Assembly: GCF_900316465.1 (NCBI RefSeq)
Contig: NZ_ONDD01000007.1
Coordinates: 62,001 to 126,000, forward strand
Direction of reading: 5' to 3'
DNA from: an uncultured Fibrobacter sp.
GTDB lineage: Bacteria > Fibrobacterota > Fibrobacteria > Fibrobacterales > Fibrobacteraceae
Length of the DNA: 64,000 nucleotides
Below are positions 25,226-32,539 of the stretch, piece by piece; position 1 is the stretch's first letter, and each line of letters starts with the position of its first letter. The translations under genes were made by a program, and so were the position numbers. The notes beneath the pieces were generated by a model. It saw only the letters and a program-made list of their open reading frames with translations. It ran no database searches and was not told the DNA's origin.

Positions 25226-26731
25226 CTACACTTCCCCGCCGAATTCAAATCCGGCTTCGTCAATCGCCTTCTTGAGGGCGGTTTCGTTTATATCGTCTTC
25301 GTCATGCCACTCCACACGGAGTTCCTTTTTCGCGACATCGGCTTCAGCGGAAATCACGCCGTCTAGAACCATGACGGCCTTCTCGACACAAGCCTTGCAA
25401 TGACTGCAATTCATGCCGTTCACGCGATAAGTTTTAACGACATGTTCGTCATGATGGTGATGTTCGTGAGAATGTTCATGGCAATGGCATTCGCCTTCAC
25501 CGTGTTCATGGTGATGATGTTCATGGTGATGTTCTTCGCATTCGCAATGATCTTCACCTTCGCAGCAGCAATCATGTTCACCACAGCCGCAACCACAATG
25601 TCCGCAGCCACAGCCCTTGTGCGCAAACTTCGCATAAATAATCAACACGGCAAATACGATTGCGCAAATGTACTCGAACACGCCGAGCGCTCCGTGACCA
25701 TGACATTCTGCAGAACCATGCGGGAGCATTGATCCAAGAAACGTATCCATCAGGAATGTGTCGACAATAAAGCCAAAGAACATCGCACCGAAAGCAATCG
25801 AAATAAGGTAGGCCGCGAGAGTACGCTTGCCAAAGGCCTTGCCCACCACCAGCATGCTTGCGATACTCGTTGCTGGGCCAGCCATCAACAGCACCAAAGC
25901 TGCACCCGGCGTAACACCCTTTTCAACAAGAGCCAAAGCCAGCGGAATAGATCCCGTCGCACAAGTGTACATGGGCATGGCAAGCACCAGCACCACCAAC
26001 ATGCAAAGCAGCGGGTATTCGTGCAAGAACAAGAAGAAATCATCCGGCACAAAAGCCGCAATCAAGGCGCCCAGCAAAAGTCCGATAATCAGCCACTTGC
26101 TCACATCGCCAATCATGTTCACAAAGCCATATTCAAAAGTTTCTTTCACCTTCTGCGCAAAAGACTTTTTCTCGTGTTCATCGTGATCATCATGGTCGCA
26201 AGAACAATGATCGCCTTCGCAGCCACAATGTTCATGCTCATGATGATGTTCGTGATGCTCATGCTCGTGAGAATTTTCAAGCACGGCAACACCCGTTTCA
26301 GGCTCGTTCTTTGTGACCAGATTAGTAAACACGCCGCCTAGCATTGCCGTTACAAATGCGGCCACCGGGCGCAGAATCGCAAACGGTCCACCCAAGAGCG
26401 AATACGTCGCCAAAATGGAATCCACGCCCGTCGCAGGCGTCGAAATCAAGAAACTCACGCTCGCGCCCTTGCTCGCCCCCTCTTTGCGAAGCGCAATCGA
26501 AGTCGGAATCACGCCGCAGCTACAAATCGGAAGCGGAACCCCGAACAAGGCCGCCCACAATACCGACTTAAAGTTCGGCTTCGCAATCTTTGGCACATAC
26601 AAGTGATTCGGCACCCACACATGCAAAATGCCCGCAAGCAAAAAGCCGAGCAAAAGGAACGGCGCCATCTCCGAAAACAGCGTAATGAATTGCCAAATAA
26701 ACTTTTCCAGAATATCTAAAACCGCAGGCAT
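25226..26731 (-). CDS. SO_0444/ArsP-like metal-efflux permease with His/Cys-rich loops and HMA domain
   Basis: 501 residues. The first permease half (about 1-130; GVPLPICSCGVIPTSIALRKEGAS, FLISTPATGVDS) and second half (about 190-345; MPMYTCATGSIPLALALVEKGV, LMAGPATSIASML) match the DUF318/ArsP-type permeases. Between and after them are His/Cys/Asp-rich metal-binding stretches (around 155-185 and 370-425). A heavy-metal-associated domain with GMNCSHCKACVEK (about 437) ends the protein. It should export a soft or transition metal (Zn, Cu or similar) from the cytoplasm. The start ATG directly follows the stop of the ArsR regulator (TAAATG). Unlike the Cys thiols of arsenical permeases, the HMA domain and His runs argue for Cu/Zn. 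Confidence 0.87.
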   Translation of the reverse strand: MPAVLDILEKFIWQFITLFSEMAPFLLLGFLLAGILHVWVPNHLYVPKIAKPNFKSVLWAALFGVPLPICSCGVIPTSIALRKEGASKGASVSFLISTPATGVDSILATYSLLGGPFAILRPVAAFVTAMLGGVFTNLVTKNEPETGVAVLENSHEHEHHEHHHEHEHCGCEGDHCSCDHDDHDEHEKKSFAQKVKETFEYGFVNMIGDVSKWLIIGLLLGALIAAFVPDDFFLFLHEYPLLCMLVVLVLAMPMYTCATGSIPLALALVEKGVTPGAALVLLMAGPATSIASMLVVGKAFGKRTLAAYLISIAFGAMFFGFIVDTFLMDTFLGSMLPHGSAECHGHGALGVFEYICAIVFAVLIIYAKFAHKGCGCGHCGCGCGEHDCCCEGEDHCECEEHHHEHHHHEHGEGECHCHEHSHEHHHHDEHVVKTYRVNGMNCSHCKACVEKAVMVLDGVISAEADVAKKELRVEWHDEDDINETALKKAIDEAGFEFGGEV

Positions 26732-27064
26732 TTACTTACCCTTCTTGTGCAGAATATGCGTGAGACCCGTATTGAAAATCAAACCGATATGTTCATCATC
26801 CAGCGAATAGAACATCTTGCGACCGTCGCGACGCGGCTTCACCAAGTTCGCCGTACGCAGAATGCGCAACTGGTGGCTCACCACCGACTGTTCCAGGTTC
26901 AACTTTTCGGCAATATCGTTCACCGAGACTTCGCCCGAAAGTAGCAAGTGAATAATGCGGATACGCGTGGTATCGCCAAAGAACTTGAAGAACTCCGACA
27001 GTTCGAAAAGAACATCCATCGAGACTTCGTTTTTCGCATTTTTGATATATGAACAATTATTCAT
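26732..27064 (-). CDS. ArsR/SmtB-family metal-responsive repressor
   Basis: A winged-helix repressor of about 110 residues: FFKFFGDTTRIRIIHLLLSGEVSVNDIAEKLNLEQSVVSHQLRILRTANLVKPRRDGRKMFYSLDD. The terminal DDEHIGLIFNTGLTHILHKK carries Asp/His residues placed like the alpha-5 metal site of SmtB/CzrA proteins, which points to Zn-type sensing. It shares an operon with the efflux permease (stop and start adjacent). The annotated start at 27064 lies inside a palindromic operator, so translation may instead begin at the in-frame ATG 27019 (MDVLFELSEFF); the first option would make a leaderless message. Confidence 0.88.
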   Translation of the reverse strand: MNNCSYIKNAKNEVSMDVLFELSEFFKFFGDTTRIRIIHLLLSGEVSVNDIAEKLNLEQSVVSHQLRILRTANLVKPRRDGRKMFYSLDDEHIGLIFNTGLTHILHKKGK

Positions 27065-27066
27065 AT
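27047..27066. promoter_or_regulatory. ArsR/SmtB-type operator ATATGAA-N6-TTCATAT
   Basis: ATATGAACAATTATTCATAT has perfect 7-base arms around 6 bases, the form bound by zinc-responsive ArsR/SmtB repressors. It covers the first codons and start of the repressor gene, as expected for an autoregulated repressor-efflux operon. A further ATATGAAAATAT stretch lies just upstream. Confidence 0.65.
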
Positions 27067-27192
27067 TTTCATATATACATTTTTACCAGCGTTCCGTCAA
27101 GGTCAAAAGCCGAAATTCGTCCCATTTTCTTAAAAAGTTCCATCTTTTCTCCCCCATTTTTATATTTTTAGCCAAAAATTGAGGTTTTTTTA

Positions 27193-28212
27193 ATGAAAAT
27201 TGCAGTTATTGGTGGCGCAGGTTATATTGGCAGCCACACGATTATCGAACTTTATAAGGCAGGCCATTCCGTTGTCGCCGTCGACAACCTGGTGAACTCT
27301 TGCGATGAATCACTCCGCAGAGTCGCCGAAATTGTCGGACAAGAAATTCCCTTTATCAAGGCGGACGCCCGCGATGCAGCCGCCATGGACAAGATTTTCA
27401 AGGAAAACCACTTTGATGCCTGCATCCATTTTGCCGGGCTCAAGGCCGTGGGCGAATCGGTCCAGAAGCCGCTGGAATACTACGAAAACAACATGAACGC
27501 GACATTCGTGCTGCTGAACGCCATGCGCAACAACGGCTGCAAGAACATCATCTTCTCGTCGTCGGCCACCGTGTACGGTGACCCCGCAGAAATTCCCATC
27601 ACCGAAAAATGCCCGAAGGGCGCCATCACCAACCCTTACGGCCAGACAAAGTCGATGCTGGAACAGGTGCTGATCGACGTGCAGAAGGCAGACCCCGAAT
27701 GGAACGTGGTACTGCTCCGCTACTTCAACCCGATTGGCGCCCACCCGAGCGGCCGCATCGGCGAAGACCCGAACGGCATTCCGAACAACTTAATGCCTTA
27801 CATTACGCAGACCGCCGTAGGCATCCGCAAGGAACTCGGCGTGTTCGGCAACGACTACGACACCCCCGACGGAACCGGCGTGCGCGACTACATTCACGTT
27901 TGCGACCTCGCCTCGGGCCACGTGAGCGCCCTGAAGGCCATCGAAAACAAGTGCGGACTCGCCATTTACAACCTGGGTACAGGTCACGGCTACTCCGTGC
28001 TCGACGTGGTGCACGCTTTTGAAAAGGTAAACGGCATCAAGGTGCCCTACAGCATCAAGCCCCGCCGCGCCGGCGACATTGCCACCTGCTACTGCAACCC
28101 CGAAAAGGCTTACAAAGAACTCGGCTGGAAGGCCCAGTTCGGCATCGAGGAAATGTGCCGCGACGCCTGGAACTGGCAAAAGAACAACCCGAACGGTTAC
28201 CGCAAGGGGTAA
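27193..28212 (+). CDS. galE: UDP-glucose 4-epimerase
   Basis: Interconverts UDP-glucose and UDP-galactose using bound NAD+ (Leloir pathway, surface polysaccharide precursors). The Rossmann motif GGAGYIGSHT is at residues 8-17. The catalytic Ser of SSSATVYG (about 123) and the YxxxK of NPYGQTKSMLEQ (about 150) are present. The family tail YCNPEKAYKELGWKA is near 305. 339 residues is standard. It runs divergently from the ArsR operon across a 128-base AT-rich region. A hairpin with A/T arms (28232-28256) follows the stop. Confidence 0.97.
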   Translation: MKIAVIGGAGYIGSHTIIELYKAGHSVVAVDNLVNSCDESLRRVAEIVGQEIPFIKADARDAAAMDKIFKENHFDACIHFAGLKAVGESVQKPLEYYENNMNATFVLLNAMRNNGCKNIIFSSSATVYGDPAEIPITEKCPKGAITNPYGQTKSMLEQVLIDVQKADPEWNVVLLRYFNPIGAHPSGRIGEDPNGIPNNLMPYITQTAVGIRKELGVFGNDYDTPDGTGVRDYIHVCDLASGHVSALKAIENKCGLAIYNLGTGHGYSVLDVVHAFEKVNGIKVPYSIKPRRAGDIATCYCNPEKAYKELGWKAQFGIEEMCRDAWNWQKNNPNGYRKG

Positions 28213-28231
28213 CGGTTCCAAAAGCCGCTTT

Positions 28232-28256
28232 CCGCAAAAAAATTCATTTTTTGCGG
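28232..28256. terminator. Probable galE terminator hairpin
   Basis: CCGCAAAAAA and TTTTTTGCGG form a 9-10 bp stem around ATTCA, 20 bases after the galE stop. The T-run is inside the stem rather than after it, so efficiency is uncertain. Confidence 0.5.
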
Positions 28257-28266
28257 CACCTTCCCC

Positions 28267-28295
28267 TTGACACCTCCGCCCAATTATTCTATAAT
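28267..28295 (+). promoter_or_regulatory. Consensus sigma-70 promoter of tRNA-Gly
   Basis: TTGACA (28267-28272), a 17-base spacer and TATAAT (28290-28295), both hexamers perfect. Initiation about seven bases later would fall just before the tRNA 5' end at 28307. Confidence 0.92.
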
Positions 28296-28306
28296 TGGGC
28301 AACCCC

Positions 28307-28379
<73 letters not shown>

Positions 28380-28381
28380 CT

Positions 28382-28420
28382 AAAAAAGAAACGCCACCTT
28401 AACGGTGGCGTTCTTTTTTA
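28382..28420. terminator. Terminator of tRNA-Gly
   Basis: AAAAAAGAACGCCACC / GGTGGCGTTCTTTTTT with a 5-base loop makes a very strong stem ending in six T on the plus strand, starting three bases past the tRNA. Its A/T-symmetric ends also allow use from the other strand. Confidence 0.9.
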
Positions 28421-28924
28421 TTCGCGTGAACGGGACTCGGAAACGAGAAGAGGGGCCGACTAAATAATGAGTTGCGCGAAGCGCGTGCGAATTATTTAGG
28501 AACTCACGCCCTAAAGGGCGGGAGGCCCGCCAGGGTGAGGAGCTAGCCGGTCGCAGACCGGAGACTAGCGACGAATCACTAAATTCTTTCGTGGGCGCAA
28601 GCCCGTGGAAAGAATTTAGGACTTTGAGCGAAGCGATAAACCCGTCAGGGCAGCAAGTCAGCCGCGCAGCGGAGACTGACGCAGCTGTCAATCCCTTTTC
28701 CCTATACGCCAAATCACATAATTTGTCTCATGCACGAAGTGCGAAGAGGCAAATTATGAGCTTGAGGCAAGCGCAGCTTGCATCGAGCCCGTAGGGTTAG
28801 ACCGCAACCTTGCGCAAGCAAGGAATATTGCGGGCTAACAATCCCTTTTGACGCCTACGGCGTCCGCGGCGTCACTCGGTCATGACAAAATGCAAGCATT
28901 TTGTCGCGACACTCGTTTAGCACG
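28421..28924. other. Gene-free array of nested palindromes downstream of tRNA-Gly
   Basis: No credible gene. At least nine nested inverted repeats follow each other, most with AT-rich outer arms, GC-rich inner arms and a GAA/GCA/GCAA loop. Clear ones are CTAAATAAT (28460/28491), GCTAG-CCGGTC-GCA-GACCGG-AGA-CTAGC (28542-28569), CTAAATTCTTTC (28579/28608), GTCAG-CCGC-GCA-GCGG-AGA-CTGAC (28657-28680), CATAATTTG (28717/28750), GTTAG..CCGCAA..CCTTGC and partners (28796-28839), GACGCC (28850-28873) and GACAAAATGC-AA-GCATTTTGTC (28884-28905). The tRNA tail motif TCCCTTTT recurs at 28692 and 28842. It could be a structured RNA locus, a cruciform-forming remnant or stacked insertions. Confidence 0.7.
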
Positions 28925-28936
28925 CTTTTCCCGCTC
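28925..28936 (+). repeat. att-like direct repeat, distal copy: CTTTTCCCGCTC
   Basis: Identical to the 3' end of tRNA-Gly (28369-28380). It ends the palindrome array and lies ten bases before the stop of the antitoxin-like gene. Confidence 0.55.
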
Positions 28937-28945
28937 TCAATCTTC

Positions 28946-29161
28946 CTACTTCCAACTCATGTTCAATTTGCGTTTTGTATTCGCGCAATCCGTCAAATAC
29001 GAATCTATCAGCACCTGGTACGGAATACCGAGTTCCGCAGCCATATTCTTGAAATAATCGATTGTATCAGAATTCAACCTTATGGTTATCTGTTTTTTGA
29101 AGAGCTTTGCATAAGGATTCTTCTTGGCCTTCATTTTTGAAAAATCATATTCCTTCTTCAT
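28946..29161 (-). CDS. Orphan antitoxin-like protein (BrnA/CopG ribbon-helix-helix type)
   Basis: 71 residues. The basic N-terminus (KKEYDFSKMKAKKNPYAKLF) leads into KKQITIRLNSDTIDYFKNMAAELGIPYQVLIDSYLTDCA, the strand-helix-helix pattern of ribbon-helix-helix antitoxins such as BrnA. It should bind DNA as a dimer and neutralise a BrnT-like RNase, but no toxin gene is visible on either side; BrnT would be expected just upstream, where 29162-29302 has none. The ATG at 29161 has GGAGA a few bases upstream; a TTG two codons earlier is weaker. It sits beside the tRNA-Gly palindrome array, in the position often taken by cargo or remnants of tRNA-integrated elements. Confidence 0.75.
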   Translation of the reverse strand: MKKEYDFSKMKAKKNPYAKLFKKQITIRLNSDTIDYFKNMAAELGIPYQVLIDSYLTDCANTKRKLNMSWK

Positions 29162-29234
29162 AAGCAATCTCCTTTTCTTGCGATCCAGATTTTCTCTATA
29201 TAATTATAATATAATTACAAAAATAAAAAAAAGA

Positions 29235-29275
29235 ACAACACCCAATGGGCTATTTAAGCACAGCCCGGTTTTTGT
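29235..29275. terminator. Terminator-like hairpin GGGCT...AGCCC
   Basis: The stem is GGGCT/AGCCC with an ATTTAAGCAC loop. Plus strand: followed by GGTTTTTG. Minus strand: followed at a short distance by a T-rich tract, which suits the lipoprotein gene ending at 29303. The short stem keeps confidence modest. Confidence 0.5.
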
Positions 29276-29302
29276 TTAAAATTAACGGATAACACTAAAG
29301 GA

Positions 29303-30451
29303 TCAATAATCCTTTACGCAACGAATAGAGAACGCAGCAGTTTTAATAAATCTATTTTCTGAATCTCGCTGCAAATCCATATCTGTTGCACGAACAAATA
29401 AGCCTTTATACAAGTTTGCTTTTTCATCGTACGATTCACCGGGAACCCAATGAAAAGCCTGTTTCATAATTTGAGAAAACTCGTCATTTTCATCGTCATA
29501 CAAACCCGCCGGCAGCAGAGAAAAACCTCTCGGATTTTTCACAATTCCATTCCAAACCTCCGAGCTAAGATAATCACTACCACTCATCGCCCCATGACCA
29601 TCAATGGCCGCCACCCACTCTCCTCGATTCATAATATGCCACCCATCAGGGCAAATTCCCTGATGGACAACATACTCCGAATTATTTGGTACAAGAGTAT
29701 TCCTAGACTCATCCGTCGTATTCGGGCATTTTTCACTTCCCATTTGAGAAGAATCACAAACAGCGGGGAAAGCCATAGCGGTTGCCCAGGTATAAAGCCC
29801 ACCCCACCCATTTTCACAATACCAGGGATCGTCATCGTAACAATATTTGGTCGAATCACCTTGTTGATTTCCACCAGAAATCATCTTACCAAAATTCAGA
29901 TTTTCCGCAAAAAACGTGAGTGTATCAGTAACATCGTCATACAGACGAATCGTTTTGTATACATGATTATCGCGCGGATCAGTAAATTCACCATAGCTGA
30001 GTTTGGCATTAAACTGTCTACTCATGTCATAATATTTGCTACTACTGGATTGTTGCACAACAGAGCTAGAAGACATCGGTATCCAAAATCCATTTTGACA
30101 GATATATTTCACCTGTTCCTGTGAAATAAACACAGTATACCCTTCTTCATCTTTTTCACATGGTGTTCCTGAAAAAGATTCTTCACTGGAGCTTACAGGA
30201 TTTGGGACACTCGAGCTACTATTCTTACCGCTTACAGAACTAGAAGAATTCTTTTCTGCAGCCGAGGAACTAGATTTTTTAGAATCTTTCTGTGAAGACG
30301 AAGACGCGTCTTTATCTTTACCCGAAGAACCGTTGTCCTCATTGCTACTCGACGAGATTTCACCGATTGGATCGGGAGCGGAGCTACTAGATTCATCGCC
30401 ACATGCAACAAACAAAACCGCAGAAAGCAACAGCGCAACAAAATATTTCAC
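29303..30451 (-). CDS. Lipoprotein with Fibrobacter major paralogous domain (TIGR02145 type)
   Basis: 382 residues. Signal peptide and lipobox LFVACGD (Cys about 17), then a Ser-rich linker with many SSSS runs (about 20-95), a small Cys-containing module (CEKDEEGYTVFISQEQVKYICQNGFW) and another Ser run. The C-terminal domain (about 155-382) reads DPRDNHVYKTIRLYDD...FAENLNFG...CPDGWHIMNRGEWVAAID...FSIRCVKDY, the frame shared with the two lipoproteins at 57.8-59.3 kb. The start is GTG with GGAGG upstream. The domain is abundant in Fibrobacter and related to C-lectin/FGE folds; its ligand is unknown. Surface exposure via lipid anchor is inferred. Confidence 0.85.
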   Translation of the reverse strand: MKYFVALLLSAVLFVACGDESSSSAPDPIGEISSSSNEDNGSSGKDKDASSSSQKDSKKSSSSAAEKNSSSSVSGKNSSSSVPNPVSSSEESFSGTPCEKDEEGYTVFISQEQVKYICQNGFWIPMSSSSVVQQSSSSKYYDMSRQFNAKLSYGEFTDPRDNHVYKTIRLYDDVTDTLTFFAENLNFGKMISGGNQQGDSTKYCYDDDPWYCENGWGGLYTWATAMAFPAVCDSSQMGSEKCPNTTDESRNTLVPNNSEYVVHQGICPDGWHIMNRGEWVAAIDGHGAMSGSDYLSSEVWNGIVKNPRGFSLLPAGLYDDENDEFSQIMKQAFHWVPGESYDEKANLYKGLFVRATDMDLQRDSENRFIKTAAFSIRCVKDY

Positions 30452-30682
30452 AAAAAACCTCCGATAACCTCATGAATTCGGGCAGAATGTAGCATTTTTT
30501 AGGGCTCAAGAAGTTGACGCAGACCTTCGTCAGCATGACAGTGGGCGGGATATGCCGGGGCGTTGCGGGGTGTCCCCGCAGTGGGGGTGGAGAGCAACGA
30601 AGTGCGAACCAGGGGGATTCTTCCCCCTTTTTATAATCCATCCGAATTTACAATAAAAATTTTATTACATTTCACCCTACCG
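30452..30682. other. 231-base divergent region containing a GC-rich repeat
   Basis: Holds the promoter area of the lipoprotein gene (left), a palindromic repeat at 30555-30632 and an AT-rich stretch before the RNase D gene (TTTATAATCC, 30638-30647, is a possible -10). An open frame from 30563 runs through the repeat into RNase D and is not taken as the start. Confidence 0.5.
30555..30632 (+). repeat. GC-rich palindromic repeat, intergenic copy
   Basis: GCCGGGGCGTTGCGGGGTG, CCCCGCAGTGGGGGT and AGGGGGATTCTTCCCCCTTTT occur here in the same order as on the minus strand of 5873-5963 inside priA. Two internal hairpins are evident: GCGGGG-TGT-CCCCGC and AGGGGGA-TTC-TTCCCCCT. The second has a T-run and could act as a terminator. 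Confidence 0.8.
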
Positions 30683-31840
30683 ATGCAAGACGAGAAATAC
30701 ATACTGGTAGATAGCGAAGAATCGCTGGCGAATTTGCTGGCGGATTTGGAGCTGTACGAAATGGCCGCCGTCGATACCGAGGCGGATTCCATGTACCATT
30801 ATACCACTCGCCTTTGCCTAATCCAGATTACCATCGGCGAACACCACTACATCGTGGACCCGCTGTGTGGCCTTGACCTGGCCCCTTTGTTCAAGGCCCG
30901 CGCCATGCAGACGCTCATTTTCCACGGTGCCGACTACGATTTGCGACTGCTCTGGCAGACCTACGGCTTTTCGCCGAAGCAAATTTTCGACACCATGCTC
31001 GCGGCAAAGATTCTGGGCGAAGATCACCTGGGCCTTGCGGACTTGGTGCGCGAATACTTCGGCGACGAACTCAAGAAAGAAAACCAGCGAGCCGACTGGA
31101 CCACGCGACCGCTGCCGCTCGAAATGTGCGAATACGCCATTCACGACACCTTCTACCTGCACGAACTCTGTGCGATTCTCGTAGAAAAGTTGCAAGAAGC
31201 AGGCCGCATGAGTTGGCTTACCGAACAGTGCGACGCCTTGATTGAACACGCCAAGCATCCCGCCCCGCAGAGAAAGGATCCCTGGCGCGTCACGGGTTCT
31301 GCACCGCTTTCGCCGTGCGCCCTGAACGTGCTCAAGTTCCTCTGGGAGTGGCGCGAAAACCAGGCCCAGGAACTGGACCGCCCGCCCTACAAGGTGATGC
31401 CGGTGGAACTCATGCTTGCCATTGCACGCCGCAGCGAGGCGAATTTCCCAACCGTGGACTTGGAAAAGTTGCCGAAGCTCCCCCGCAATTTTCGCGACGA
31501 GCGACTGAATTCGTTCGTGAACATGCTGCAGACGGCCGTGGCCGTGCCGCAATCGGACTGGCCCGAAAGACTCCCCAAGGCCCCGCCCCCGCCGGTGGTG
31601 CCGAACTCCGACCTGCTCTCGGTACTCAAGACCTGGCGCGACCTTAAAGCCGAAGAACTGGAGCTTGACCCGTCGCTCTTGGCCAACAAGGCGCAGCTCA
31701 TTTGGCTTGCCGCTCCGGGTGACATGCCCTGGGAGGCCCGCTACGAAGAAGCTCACCTCATGAACTGGCAGCGCGTCCTGTGGACTGAAATTTTGCAACA
31801 GAACCTGCCCAACGCAAAGCGCGTAGGCGACCCCGACTAA
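30683..31840 (+). CDS. rnd: Ribonuclease D-like 3'-5' exonuclease with HRDC domains
   Basis: 385 residues. The DEDDy exonuclease domain covers residues 1-190 or so: Exo I VDTEADSMYHY (about 33), Exo II FHGADYDLRLL (about 80) and Exo III YAIHDTFYL (about 153, Y-x3-D). One helical HRDC domain follows (about 210-290, LSPCALNVLKFLWEWRENQAQELDRPPYKVMP) and a second similar one lies near 320-385, as in RNase D. It trims tRNA and other structured RNA 3' ends. The ATG at 30683 matches the family start; an open extension 40 codons upstream is encoded by a GC-rich repeat and is not family sequence. Confidence 0.9.
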   Translation: MQDEKYILVDSEESLANLLADLELYEMAAVDTEADSMYHYTTRLCLIQITIGEHHYIVDPLCGLDLAPLFKARAMQTLIFHGADYDLRLLWQTYGFSPKQIFDTMLAAKILGEDHLGLADLVREYFGDELKKENQRADWTTRPLPLEMCEYAIHDTFYLHELCAILVEKLQEAGRMSWLTEQCDALIEHAKHPAPQRKDPWRVTGSAPLSPCALNVLKFLWEWRENQAQELDRPPYKVMPVELMLAIARRSEANFPTVDLEKLPKLPRNFRDERLNSFVNMLQTAVAVPQSDWPERLPKAPPPPVVPNSDLLSVLKTWRDLKAEELELDPSLLANKAQLIWLAAPGDMPWEARYEEAHLMNWQRVLWTEILQQNLPNAKRVGDPD

Positions 31841-31898
31841 ATTTTTTTACGACTCACCTCAACCGCCCGCTACTGGACAAATCCCCGCAGGCATCATT

Positions 31899-32474
31899 AT
31901 GGAATCTGTACTTCTCGTTTCTGCCTTACTCCTTTTAATTTTCGGCTCCAGGCCGCTTTTCGAGATGTTGCGCAAGAAGCGCGACGGCGAAGAGCTCATC
32001 GGAAACCCGTGGGAAGAAATCCACGCCATCAAGGGCTACAGGGAATCGCGCAAGGTGGCGGCGTTCTACCCGCTCACGGGCGAACCGAACATCATGCCGA
32101 TTATCGAACAGCTCGCCGACGAAGACCGCTTGCTGCTCCCCCGCTGCACGGGTCCCACGACCATGGAATTCTGCCACGTGCAAAGCCTGAAAAAGGACCT
32201 GGTCAAGGGCAAGTTCGGCATCATGGAACCGCGCGGCGACATCCCGGCCTACGAGGGCGACTTCACCGTGTTCCTGGTTCCCGGCACCAAGTTCAACCTG
32301 ACCGGCGAACGCTGCGGCCACGGCAAGGGTTACTACGACCGCTTTTTGGCAAAGCACCCGGGCGCCCACAAGGCAGGCATCGCGACTCCCAAGCAGATTA
32401 GCGTGGAGCCGCTCGTGCAAAAGCTAACCGACATCAAGATGAACCAGATTATCATTTGTAGGGAAAAACCCTAA
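31899..32474 (+). CDS. 5-formyltetrahydrofolate cyclo-ligase with unusual hydrophobic N-terminus
   Basis: Converts 5-formyl-THF to 5,10-methenyl-THF with ATP. GERCGHGKGYYDRFLAKHPG (about 144-163) is the family signature. The folate-side stretch VAAFYPLTGEPNIMPII (about 51-67) and the LLLPRCTG block are also present. 191 residues is normal. The first 20 residues (ESVLLVSALLLLIFGSRPLF) look like a membrane anchor and replace the usual basic helical N-terminus of the family. No later ATG gives a conventional beginning, so membrane attachment or a diverged start is possible. The gene lies between the RNase D-like and rRNA methyltransferase genes. Confidence 0.82.
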   Translation: MESVLLVSALLLLIFGSRPLFEMLRKKRDGEELIGNPWEEIHAIKGYRESRKVAAFYPLTGEPNIMPIIEQLADEDRLLLPRCTGPTTMEFCHVQSLKKDLVKGKFGIMEPRGDIPAYEGDFTVFLVPGTKFNLTGERCGHGKGYYDRFLAKHPGAHKAGIATPKQISVEPLVQKLTDIKMNQIIICREKP

Positions 32475-32481
32475 GACAAAA

Positions 32482-32514
32482 CGTCATTGCGAGCACGCCG
32501 TGCGAAGCAATCCA
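32482..32514 (+). repeat. TCATTGCGAG...GAAGCAATCCA palindromic repeat
   Basis: CGTCATTGCGAGCACGCCGTGCGAAGCAATCCA, between the folate gene and the rRNA methyltransferase gene. GCAC-GCC-GTGC is the core and ATTGC/GCAAT the outer arms. This motif is a dispersed repeat known in many unrelated bacterial genomes. One copy is seen here. Confidence 0.75.
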
Positions 32515-32539
32515 AGGAAAATTTTTAAAAGGAAAAAAA

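Noticed and set aside
28421..28924. CRISPR array or retron next to tRNA-Gly
   Set aside because: Palindromes differ in sequence and spacing, no regular repeat-spacer period, and neither cas nor reverse-transcriptase genes are nearby.
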